A stretch of DNA of 60,848 nt from Fibrobacterales bacterium Fibro_02. GTDB taxonomy: Bacteria; Fibrobacterota; Fibrobacteria; Fibrobacterales; Fibrobacteraceae. Position 1 is the first letter of the stretch. Every line of letters starts with the position of its first letter. The translations under genes were made by a program, and so were the position numbers. The stretch is from positions 1 to 60,848 of the forward strand of contig LVAE01000048.1 in assembly GCA_001603905.1 (NCBI GenBank), in the 5' to 3' direction. Positions 16,980 to 24,099 of this stretch are shown in pieces. The notes beneath the pieces were generated by a model. That model had not been told where the DNA came from and did no database searches. It saw only the letters and a program-made list of their open reading frames with translations.

Positions 16980-17185
16980 TAGCAACCGCCTCCCATAAAG
17001 TAAAGGAATTCCACGTTATCACCGTCCTTGAGCACGGCCTTGTCGAACGTTCCTCCTTCAACAAACTCCTCGTTTACAGAAACAGTCACATAAAGCGGGT
17101 TATCAATCTTTTCTGCTTCAATCAGTTCAGCGACGGTGAGGCCGTCCTTGTATTCTTTCTTGTTTCCTGCAACAGTAATAATCAT
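16979..17185 (-). CDS. ThiS/CysO-like sulfur carrier ending in Gly-Gly-Gly-Cys
   Basis: 68-residue beta-grasp protein whose C-terminus would be turned into a thiocarboxylate that donates sulfur for homocysteine or cysteine synthesis. ThiS-type features are VAELIEAEKI, VSVNEEFVE and DGDNVEFLYFMGGGC. Mature carriers end in Gly-Gly; this one has one or two extra residues (Cys, or Gly-Cys), so it must be trimmed before adenylation, presumably by the JAMM peptidase of the same operon. That is how HcyS of Wolinella works. Confidence 0.85.
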   Translation of the reverse strand: MIITVAGNKKEYKDGLTVAELIEAEKIDNPLYVTVSVNEEFVEGGTFDKAVLKDGDNVEFLYFMGGGC

Positions 17186-17202
17186 TTTATACTCCTTAAA
17201 AG

Positions 17203-17448
17203 TTATTCGCCAACTTTCTTTACGATGAGCGTGTAGGTTCCATCTTGGTTGTCGTCGAGTTTGAGAATTTCGTGACCTTCTTCCTTGATGCTGCGCGGCA
17301 CATTCTGCACCGGCTCGCCATCGTTCAAGCGGATAGAAAGAATCTGTCCCTCGTCAAGTTCTTCGAGCGCGACCTTCGCCTTCACGAATGTGGTCGGGCA
17401 CACGACATCGGTAATGTCGATCGTATCGTCAATTTTAAAATCTGCCAT
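17203..17448 (-). CDS. TusA/SirA-like sulfur transfer protein
   Basis: 81-residue small persulfide carrier. The family motif around the active Cys reads DVVCPTTFVKAKVAL, i.e. CPTT instead of the usual CPxP. The beta-alpha pattern and Gly/Asp-rich middle (LDEGQILSIRLNDGEPVQNV) fit the family. It is the first gene of the thiocarboxylate operon, 17 bp ahead of the carrier, and probably brings sulfur to the E1-carrier pair. Confidence 0.85.
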   Translation of the reverse strand: MADFKIDDTIDITDVVCPTTFVKAKVALEELDEGQILSIRLNDGEPVQNVPRSIKEEGHEILKLDDNQDGTYTLIVKKVGE

Positions 17449-17486
17449 CGTTTATTTCTCCGTACATTGATGTTTAATTCAAGCGC

Positions 17487-17556
17487 AAATATAGAACGGC
17501 TTTTTGCCCCTGTCCAATACTATCTTTTTATGCAGAATTATCAGTTTTTTCTATAA
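17487..17556 (-). promoter_or_regulatory. Sulfur box 4 and promoter (thiocarboxylate operon)
   Basis: TTATAG starts at 17556 with GATAA completing the dyad, GCATAA follows, GTATTGGAC lies at 17520-17512 and TCTATATTT at 17495-17487. Confidence 0.8.
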
Positions 17557-17646
17557 CAAGTGCAATCATATGGTTTTTGTCGACGTAAAATTCATTCCGA
17601 GCACATTAATCTATCGTCTGTAGCGAACTTGCGATCGTCCTCTCGA

Positions 17647-18606
17647 CTAAATAATGTAGTACCAGACATCGCTTTGCTTGAGTTCTTCCGTTTTATGCTT
17701 TTTATCGGTAGACACGTAATCCATTTCAAGATTCTTCATGCTGACGCGGGTGTTGGCTGCAACGGAGCTCGTGATGAATGCGTTGCCACCGATGACAGCG
17801 TTTTCGCCGATGACGGTTTCGCCACCGAGAATAGAAGCACCTGCGTAAATAGTGACATTATCTTGAATGGTGGGGTGACGTTTTTTGCCGGAAAGTTTTT
17901 GGCCACCTCTTGTCGAAAGTGCGCCCAAGGTCACACCCTGATAAATTTTCACATTCTTGCCGATAACAGCTGTTTCGCCAATCACGATTCCTGTACCGTG
18001 GTCAATAAAGAAATACTTGCCAATAGTCGCACCAGGGTGAATATCAATGCCTGTTTTGGAATGCGCATATTCGGTCATAAGACGAGGAAGCACAGGCACA
18101 TGTAAAAGATAAAGTTCATGAGCAATACGGTAAATCGTTGTCGCCATAAGGCCAGGGTAAGCAAGAATGATTTCGTCAAGGCAGCCGGCAGCAGGGTCAC
18201 CATCATAAGCAGCGTGCAAATCGGTTTCCAGAAATTCGCGAACCTGCGGAATCTTCGCGAAGAATTCCTTGCAAATACGGTAGCTTTCAATCTTGCGTTC
18301 TTCCGATGTCATTGTACCGCGCAGTTTACAATAATCCAAAGCGATCGCCACCTGCTTGTGAAGGTGATAGAAAGTATCTTCGATAATGACTGCAAAGCTG
18401 TTTTTCGGGTTGTAAATTTTGTGTGTGCGATCCCTGAAATGTCCGGGATAAACCACACGGATTAAATTCTGCAAAATCGTTTGAATTTCGGCCTGGTCAG
18501 GTCGATTGTAGATATCGATATTGTCGATATGTTTGTTGCCGTTGTAATCGTCGAAAATAGTTTGTACGGCTTTTTCGACTTCTGATTCTTGGATTAATTC
18601 GTGCAT
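17647..18606 (-). CDS. cysE: Serine O-acetyltransferase (EpsC/SrpH type)
   Basis: Makes O-acetylserine, the carbon acceptor for cysteine. 319 residues: an N-terminal helical region (1-165) and a left-handed beta-helix of hexapeptide repeats (GIDIHPGATIGKYFFIDHGTGIVIGETAVIGKNV and onward). Catalytic His sits in FIDHGTG. It is the longer type that accompanies family 2A encapsulins in cyanobacteria (SrpH next to SrpI). It follows the desulfurase by 99 bp and appears to be the third gene of the encapsulin operon. The ribosome site before 18606 is weak, suggesting low or coupled translation. Confidence 0.9.
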   Translation of the reverse strand: MHELIQESEVEKAVQTIFDDYNGNKHIDNIDIYNRPDQAEIQTILQNLIRVVYPGHFRDRTHKIYNPKNSFAVIIEDTFYHLHKQVAIALDYCKLRGTMTSEERKIESYRICKEFFAKIPQVREFLETDLHAAYDGDPAAGCLDEIILAYPGLMATTIYRIAHELYLLHVPVLPRLMTEYAHSKTGIDIHPGATIGKYFFIDHGTGIVIGETAVIGKNVKIYQGVTLGALSTRGGQKLSGKKRHPTIQDNVTIYAGASILGGETVIGENAVIGGNAFITSSVAANTRVSMKNLEMDYVSTDKKHKTEELKQSDVWYYII

Positions 18607-18642
18607 GAGTCAAATTTGTTGAAAGAGTATTACGGCATTCAC

Positions 18643-18689
18643 TTCGACAAGCTCAGTGAACTTGTTAAGGTCCCTGAGCCTGCCGAAGG
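18643..18689. repeat. Inverted-repeat element between desulfurase and cysE
   Basis: Arms CTTCGACAAGCTCAG (18643-18657) and CTGAGCCTGCCGAAG (18675-18689) match at 13 of 15 positions and flank 17 bp. It belongs to the same repeat type as the element inside aprA. It could form a hairpin in the operon mRNA. Confidence 0.7.
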
Positions 18690-18705
18690 GCCGTCTTTGT
18701 CTAAC

Positions 18706-20463
18706 CTATGCGAACGTCTTCAGCGCCCTCACGAGAGCGTCGATGTCGTCCGGAGAGTTGTACAGCGCAAGCGTCGGGCGAACGGTTGTTTCGTAACCGA
18801 AATGCCTGAGCACCGGCTGTGCGCAGTGGTGACCAGTACGCACGGCAACACCGTAGGCGTCGAGCCTCTTGCCCACTTCTTCGTCGGAATAACCGTCGAG
18901 CTTGAAGGCGAGAGCAGATGCCTTGTTGAGTGCCGTGCCTACAAGGTGCAGACCCTTGACGGTCTTCAATTCCTTGAGACCATACTGCAACAGTTCATGC
19001 TCCCAGCGGAATACGCAAGGCATTCCGATTTCGGAGAGGTACTGGAGAGCGGCACCCAAGCCAACAGCGTCGGCGATGCTTCCGGTTCCTGCCTCGAACT
19101 TGTTCGGGATTCCGTTGTAGATGGTGCGTTCGAAGGTCACGTCGGCAATCATGTTGCCTCCACCGTGGTACGGGCGGGCCGCTTCGAGCAATTCCTTCTT
19201 GCCGTAAACGACACCGATACCGGTCGGGGCAAACACCTTGTGTCCGGAGAACACGAAAAAGTCTGCGTCGAGGGCGGAAACATTCACCGGAATGTGCGCG
19301 ATGGACTGTGCACCATCAATGAGGATTCTCACGCCGTGCCTATGGGCAATGGCGATGAGTTCTTCAATCGGGGTCACGGTACCGAGCACGTTCGAAACGT
19401 GAGTCACGGAGACGAACTTGGTGCGCTTCGTGAACAGAGCCTCATAATCGTGTAGCTTGAGCTGGCCGGTGGAATCGCAGGGAATCACCTTGATGATGGC
19501 GCCCGTTTCTTCGGCGATGAGCTGCCACGGCACGATGTTCGCGTGGTGTTCCAGGATAGAGACGATGATTTCGTCGCCCGGCTGGAGCGTTGGTTTCACG
19601 TAGGCGTTAGCCACCAAGTTGATTGCTTCGGTGGTACCGCGCACAAAAACGATTTCCTGCGAAGACGGGGCCCCGATAAAGTCGCGCACGATGTTACGGG
19701 CGTTTTCGTAGGCATCCGTCGATACGGCCGCGAGCGTATGGGCACCACGGTGCACGTTGGAGTTCTCGTTTTCGTAGTAGTACTTGAGGCGATCAATCAC
19801 CACCTGCGGGCGCTGCGTCGTAGCACCGTTATCGAGCCAGACAAGCGGATGCCCGTTTACCTGTTTCGAAAGAATCGGGAAGTCGGCGCGAATCTGTGCA
19901 AGCGTCTTGGAACCGATGCGGATCGATTCGTTGCGGGAATTGGAGCCGCTGTTTGCGTTGCCGGCCTTGTTCACGGAATCGCCGCCGAGAGATGTCGGAG
20001 CGTCTATCGGACGAGCGTTCTGTGCAGCCTGTGTTTTGGACACGACCTTCGGGGAGTAACCCTGTGCCGGTGCGGGAGCCGCCGGAACATCGCCGAACTG
20101 CGACACAAATTCCGCTTCGGGAACCGCAGGGGCTTCCACGGAATTGAGCCAGGTATCGGTGGAATTGCCGCCGTAGGCAAACGGTGCCGAAGAAGTCGGC
20201 TGGTCGCCATAGGTCGCAAACGGATGTTCCCAGTCGAATGCGGGAGTCTGGTTGATGGCAGCAGCCCCTTGGGCGGCGCTCACTCCCTGAGCCGCCGAAG
20301 CGTTCTGCACTTCGGGTGCCGCGGGAGTTGCAGCATAAGCACTGTCCGTCAGGTTGGGAAAGTACTCATTTGCCAACTGCTCCAGTTCAGCCGCATTGGG
20401 AACTCCGGCGAGTTCTTCCAGCGATCTGGTATCTGGATTATTCGTAGTCATAGTATTCGCCAA
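18706..20463 (-). CDS. Cysteine desulfurase with disordered N-terminal encapsulin-targeting domain
   Basis: 585-residue PLP enzyme releasing sulfur from cysteine as a persulfide. Residues ~195-585 form a SufS-type (class II) desulfurase: DNGATTQRP, ILEHHANIVPWQ, the PLP lysine in FVFSGHKVFAPTG and the catalytic Cys in RTGHHCAQP. Residues 1-190 are low-complexity, rich in Ala, Pro, Asn and Gln, with Ala-Ala-Gln-Gly repeats and short aromatic patches (DWEHPFATYG, DTWLNSVEAP). Such long disordered N-termini mark the cargo desulfurase of family 2A encapsulins and direct packing into the shell. It overlaps the shell gene by 26 bp. Confidence 0.93.
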   Translation of the reverse strand: MANTMTTNNPDTRSLEELAGVPNAAELEQLANEYFPNLTDSAYAATPAAPEVQNASAAQGVSAAQGAAAINQTPAFDWEHPFATYGDQPTSSAPFAYGGNSTDTWLNSVEAPAVPEAEFVSQFGDVPAAPAPAQGYSPKVVSKTQAAQNARPIDAPTSLGGDSVNKAGNANSGSNSRNESIRIGSKTLAQIRADFPILSKQVNGHPLVWLDNGATTQRPQVVIDRLKYYYENENSNVHRGAHTLAAVSTDAYENARNIVRDFIGAPSSQEIVFVRGTTEAINLVANAYVKPTLQPGDEIIVSILEHHANIVPWQLIAEETGAIIKVIPCDSTGQLKLHDYEALFTKRTKFVSVTHVSNVLGTVTPIEELIAIAHRHGVRILIDGAQSIAHIPVNVSALDADFFVFSGHKVFAPTGIGVVYGKKELLEAARPYHGGGNMIADVTFERTIYNGIPNKFEAGTGSIADAVGLGAALQYLSEIGMPCVFRWEHELLQYGLKELKTVKGLHLVGTALNKASALAFKLDGYSDEEVGKRLDAYGVAVRTGHHCAQPVLRHFGYETTVRPTLALYNSPDDIDALVRALKTFA

Positions 20464-21403
20464 CCTCTACGTCTTCGAGAACTGCAATGGCATCGTCGGC
20501 AAGGATAGCCGCAGAGCAGTACAGGGAAAGCAGATAAGAAGCAACACCCTTGTTGTCGATGCCGCGGAAACGCACGGAGAGACCGCGAGAATGTTCATTC
20601 TTGAGACCAGCCTGGAAAAGTCCAATCACGCCGCGCTTGGCTTCGCCAGTACGCACGAGCAGGATGTTGGTCTTGCCGCCCTGGGACTTCGGATTCTTCA
20701 CGCCATCCACGAGGAGCTTATCGGTCGGGACCAGAGGAATTCCGCGCCAGGTGAGGAACTTGCCGCCGGCAATGTCCACGACGACAGGCGGCACACCGCG
20801 GCGGGTGCACTCGCGTTCGAAAGCAGCGATTGCACGCGGGTGAGCGAGGAAGAAAGATGGTTCCTTCCAAACCTTCGAAATGAGTTCATCGAGATCATCC
20901 GGTGTGGGGCGGCCATCATCGCGACGCGGCTGGATGCGCTGGGAGTCTGCCACATTCTTCAACAGACCGTAGTCATCATTGTTGATAAGCAGGCTTTCCT
21001 GGCGTTCGCGGAGCGATTCAATAGCGAGACCGAGCTGTTCCTGAACCTGATCGTACGGAGAGCTATAAACATCTTCGATGGCGGTGTTCACGTTGATAAT
21101 CGTGGAGATGGAATTCAGCTTGTATTCGCGCGGTTCGGTTTCGTATTCGACGTAGCCTTCCGGGATAATATCCGTCTTCTTGGTCTGGCTGCAAAGAACA
21201 TCGAGCGGAGTTTCGCCTTCCACAACCTTATTCACACGGAACAGGCCCGTTTCGAGGCCCTTGAATTCAAGGAACTTGGTGAGCCACTTGGGAGTGAGCG
21301 CCCCAAATTGCGGCTTGGTCTTGGTGACATTCGCCAGGTTGTAGGCGGCCTTTGCGCCAAGCGCATTGATGCCAATTTTCTTATCTGTAGCTTCATTTGC
21401 CAT
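20438..21403 (-). CDS. Family 2A encapsulin shell protein (SrpI-like)
   Basis: 321-residue HK97-fold protein expected to self-assemble into an icosahedral protein compartment. Recognisable family 2 features are the N-terminal arm (NALGAKAAYNLANVTKTKPQF, broken here by position only), the P-domain helix YDQVQEQLGLAIESLRERQ, the LINNDDYGLLKNV segment, and the A-domain end RGIDNKGVASYLLSLYCSAAIL. No cyclic-nucleotide domain is present, hence 2A and not 2B. It is the first gene of the operon shell-desulfurase-cysE, whose promoter has a CCTA-N9-TAGG palindrome at 21497-21513. AGAGG precedes the ATG. Confidence 0.92.
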   Translation of the reverse strand: MANEATDKKIGINALGAKAAYNLANVTKTKPQFGALTPKWLTKFLEFKGLETGLFRVNKVVEGETPLDVLCSQTKKTDIIPEGYVEYETEPREYKLNSISTIINVNTAIEDVYSSPYDQVQEQLGLAIESLRERQESLLINNDDYGLLKNVADSQRIQPRRDDGRPTPDDLDELISKVWKEPSFFLAHPRAIAAFERECTRRGVPPVVVDIAGGKFLTWRGIPLVPTDKLLVDGVKNPKSQGGKTNILLVRTGEAKRGVIGLFQAGLKNEHSRGLSVRFRGIDNKGVASYLLSLYCSAAILADDAIAVLEDVEVGEYYDYE

Positions 21404-21496
21404 AGTGATTTACCTCTTGGGTTTTGTGTTAAGTCTTGCACTTCGTCGTCCTGGAGACCGTAGGCCAATAGGAACCAGTGCAGTTTCACAAGATTT

Positions 21497-21530
21497 CCTA
21501 TCTATTTGATAGGTTTTATGCGTAAAAAAT
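21497..21530 (-). promoter_or_regulatory. Encapsulin operon promoter with CCTA-N9-TAGG palindrome
   Basis: On the minus strand TTTACG is followed 18 nt later by GATAGG; the spacer and -10 hold the palindrome CCTATC-AAATA-GATAGG (21513-21497). The same layout is found at 37988-38012 and 52507-52535. A site between and over -35 and -10 suggests a repressor. No sulfur box in the standard register is present. Confidence 0.6.
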
Positions 21531-21531
21531 T

Positions 21532-23010
21532 TTATAGCCATGCCCCTTCGTGCGAGAACATGATGTCCTTCATAGCATCGACACCGCCCTTCAGGTTGTA
21601 AAGCGGTCCCGCGTAACCTGCCTCACGCAAGGTATTGATGGCGAGAACACTACGTTTACCCTGTTTGCAGATAAAAACCGTATCCTTATTCGGGTCCAGT
21701 TCCTTCTGCCTGCGGGCAAGTTGCCCGATGGGGATCACGATGGCATTCGGGAAACGCAAAATCGCGCGTTCATGGGGCTCGCGCACATCGATAATCGTCA
21801 TCGGGTCGCCATTGTCAATCTTCTTCGCCAGTTCTTCGGGCGTAAAGCCCTCCACCGGGATTTCGTTTTCGGTCTTGAGTCCACATAATTCATCGTAATC
21901 AATTTCCTCAACATCGGTAATCGTCGGGCTGTTCCCGCAAATAGGGCAACTCCTGTTGCGCTCCACCTTCAAAATTCGCGAAGTCAAATACAGGCTGTCG
22001 ACATGCAATAGTTTCCCGTTCAAATGTTCGCCAATTCCAAGAATCAATTTGAGAGCCTCGTTCGCCTGGATGCTTCCCACAATACCCGGGAGCGGGCTAA
22101 TTGCACCACCTTCAGAGCAAGAGGGAATAAGCCCTGCCGGAGGAGGCGACGGATATTGGCAACGATAGCACGGACCACCGTCCAGATTGAAAATGCCCAC
22201 CTGGCCTTCGAACTGGTAGATTGCGCCGAACACGACGGGAATGCCATGCAGCGCACAAACGTCGTTAATCAAGTAGCGGGTTTTGTAGTTATCGGAACAA
22301 TCGACAACTAAATCATACCCATCAATCTGCTCAAGAATATTCGACGAATCCAGTTGCTCCTTTTCGGCAATAAACTCGATATTCTTGTTGATATTTTTCA
22401 CCTTATCCCTGGCAGAAGCAACTTTCGGGCGCTTGAGATCGCGAGTTCCGTAAAGCACCTGACTTTGCAAATTTTCTAGCGATACTTCGTTAAAGTCGAT
22501 GACCTTGATAGTTCCGACACCGGCTGCGGCTAGGTACTGAATTACCGCAGAACCAAGTGCGCCCGCTCCTGCGACAATAACTTTTGCAGCCTTGATGCGC
22601 TTCTGCCCCTTCACACCAATTTCTTTAAGCATCAAATGCTTGCCGAAGCGTTCTACCTCGCTATCGTCGAAAGAAACACTCTTGCGTCGTTCATCCGAAA
22701 CGAGGCTTTCGACGGTCGCGTTTTGTCCCCCTTCAACAGGTGCGCCGCCTGCGATGGCGGGCAACAACAAAATTTCTGTATCGGCAGGGAGTTCAGTATC
22801 CCAGAGTGTGTCGATTACCAATTTTTTGCCATTGACATAAACCTGTATGAAATCCCTGAGTTTTTTATTATCATCATAAAAAACATTTTGTGCTTCGGGA
22901 TGCAAATCTAAGAGAATGGCAAACGCCTTCCTGATACAACTTGCGGGAATTTCAACCTGGGGTGTTCCCCCAAGAAACTTTCTTAATGTTGCTGATATGT
23001 ATATTTTCAC
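21532..23010 (-). CDS. Fusion protein: MoaD/ThiS-like carrier - ThiF-type E1 - rhodanese
   Basis: 492 residues from a GTG start at 23010 behind GGAGAG (an upstream ATG at 23115 lies inside the promoter). Domain 1 (residues 1-92) is a MoaD-like beta-grasp carrier ending in ILLLPAIAGG. A linker with a second Gly-Gly (APVEGGQNATVE) follows. Domain 2 (~110-380) is an E1-like adenylyltransferase (VIVAGAGALGSAVIQYLAAAG, zinc pairs CYRC and CPIC, Cys in LIPSCSEGG). Domain 3 (~395-492) is a rhodanese with active loop CKQGKRS. The protein unites carrier, activator and sulfur donor. Release of a free Gly-Gly end would need cleavage, plausibly by the JAMM peptidase next door. Confidence 0.88.
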   Translation of the reverse strand: MKIYISATLRKFLGGTPQVEIPASCIRKAFAILLDLHPEAQNVFYDDNKKLRDFIQVYVNGKKLVIDTLWDTELPADTEILLLPAIAGGAPVEGGQNATVESLVSDERRKSVSFDDSEVERFGKHLMLKEIGVKGQKRIKAAKVIVAGAGALGSAVIQYLAAAGVGTIKVIDFNEVSLENLQSQVLYGTRDLKRPKVASARDKVKNINKNIEFIAEKEQLDSSNILEQIDGYDLVVDCSDNYKTRYLINDVCALHGIPVVFGAIYQFEGQVGIFNLDGGPCYRCQYPSPPPAGLIPSCSEGGAISPLPGIVGSIQANEALKLILGIGEHLNGKLLHVDSLYLTSRILKVERNRSCPICGNSPTITDVEEIDYDELCGLKTENEIPVEGFTPEELAKKIDNGDPMTIIDVREPHERAILRFPNAIVIPIGQLARRQKELDPNKDTVFICKQGKRSVLAINTLREAGYAGPLYNLKGGVDAMKDIMFSHEGAWL

Positions 23011-23079
23011 TTTACTCTCCGTTAATAAAAAGCGCCTTTTTGCGCAAAAAAATCCCCGAAAGGGACTTTTGACAAGCCG

Positions 23080-23149
23080 AAATATAGAACTGCATAATTT
23101 GTATGTCCAATACAATATTTTTATGCAATGCTATTGAATTAATTTATAG
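23080..23149 (-). promoter_or_regulatory. Sulfur box 5 and promoter (carrier-E1-rhodanese)
   Basis: CTATA starts at 23149, with ATAG completing the dyad, GCATAA, GTATTGGAC at 23113-23105 and TCTATATTT at 23088-23080. Register is identical to the other boxes. Confidence 0.8.
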
Positions 23150-23156
23150 TAGAGGC

Positions 23157-23537
23157 CTATTTTTGAAAATATTGAATATCTGCAACACCATCTTTGGTTA
23201 CAGAAAGAATGGCGTAAACGAGCCCAGGAATCATATAATGCAGATCCTGTTCCGAAGGGAACGCCTTGCAATCGGGGTGCGAATGATAAAAACCAACGAT
23301 TTCCAAACCGCTCCCTTCGATTTCACGTTCCACCTGATAAAGGAACATAGGATCCATTTCAAAATGACAACGATTTTGCGTCCCTGTAACCAGGTTGGTC
23401 GCTTTGCGAATGTCGCTGACAGTAATGGAGCCGTCTATTTTGCCAATCAAAATCCCGCAGCATTCGTGCGGATAGGCTTGTTGAGCGTCTAGAACCATCT
23501 GCTCAGATATTTTTTCGCATAGATTGATATTTGTCAT
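23157..23537 (-). CDS. JAMM/MPN metallopeptidase (second copy)
   Basis: 126-residue zinc peptidase. The motif is complete: Glu in PHECCGIL, then HSHPDCKAFPSEQD. It lies 8 bp before sulfur box 5 and is followed in the same direction by the carrier-E1-rhodanese gene, so the pair forms a carrier-processing module like that at 15687-17185. The start is the ATG at 23537; the longer frame runs through the promoter. Its -10 (TCTATATTT at 23562-23554) faces the divergent DUF4418 promoter, and the sulfur-box dyad at 23582-23600 overlaps its -35 region. Confidence 0.85.
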   Translation of the reverse strand: MTNINLCEKISEQMVLDAQQAYPHECCGILIGKIDGSITVSDIRKATNLVTGTQNRCHFEMDPMFLYQVEREIEGSGLEIVGFYHSHPDCKAFPSEQDLHYMIPGLVYAILSVTKDGVADIQYFQK

Positions 23538-23581
23538 ACGCAATAACGGCATTAAATATAGAATGTTGACTTCAACAAATG

Positions 23582-23651
23582 TTATAGAAAAAAGTGATAA
23601 CAAATGCTAAAAAATAAGTATTGGACATAACTACAATCCTCTTCTATATTT
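23582..23651 (+). promoter_or_regulatory. Sulfur box 6 and promoter (DUF4418 operon), divergent to the JAMM gene
   Basis: TTATAG starts at 23582 with GATAA in the dyad, GTATTGGAC at 23618-23626 and TCTATATTT at 23643-23651. The dyad also covers the -35 area of the minus-strand JAMM promoter (its -10 is at 23562-23554), so one site may control both directions. Confidence 0.8.
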
Positions 23652-23694
23652 GCGCTCGAAAAAAATTGTACGATTAAAAAAAACGGAGTTCGCC

Positions 23695-24099
23695 ATGAAA
23701 CAGTACAAAGTATTTGTTATTGCAAACCTTATTTTTGGCATTTTGCTGATAGCCCTTACCAAGGTAATTCTGCCTGTATGCCGCCCGATGGGCGGCGGAG
23801 TGATGCGTTGTGGGACATCGACAACAATTGTCGCCATTTTGGGTCTCGTGTTACTTGTTGTCGCCGTAGCTGCGGCCAGGCTCCTCAAGAAAAAAATCCA
23901 CATCATTTTATCTGTGGGAACTCTTGCAATTGGCATTTTTACTTCGTTGGTGCCAACAGTAATTGTGGGAACCTGTCCGCATGTCCACATGGCGTGCCAT
24001 ACGACAACTGCCCCAGTACTCGCCATTACGGGCGTTGTGATAGCATTATTTGCAGCTATTAATCTGATTTACTTGAAATTAAGGAGGCGAAATGAATAA
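23695..24099 (+). CDS. DUF4418 family four-helix membrane protein
   Basis: 134 residues with four predicted membrane helices (starting FVIANLIFGILLIAL, TIVAILGLVLLVVAV, IILSVGTLAIGIF and LAITGVVIALFAAI) and several cysteines (PVCRPMGGGVMRCGT, GTCPHVHMACH) that could bind metal or form disulfides. It matches the DUF4418 pattern as I recall it; the function is unknown. It overlaps the FtsX-like gene by 8 bp and stands directly behind sulfur box 6, so it is part of a sulfur-responsive transporter operon. Confidence 0.75.
   Translation: MKQYKVFVIANLIFGILLIALTKVILPVCRPMGGGVMRCGTSTTIVAILGLVLLVVAVAAARLLKKKIHIILSVGTLAIGIFTSLVPTVIVGTCPHVHMACHTTTAPVLAITGVVIALFAAINLIYLKLRRRNE

Noticed and set aside
20438..21403. 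Encapsulin gene as a prophage major capsid protein
   Set aside because: No portal, terminase or protease genes are near; the overlap with a tailed desulfurase and with cysE fits a family 2A encapsulin.
21232..21489. GTG-started 85-codon frame beginning just after the encapsulin promoter
   Set aside because: It runs out of frame into the encapsulin gene and has no family features. A short leader role is possible but no attenuation hairpins are seen.
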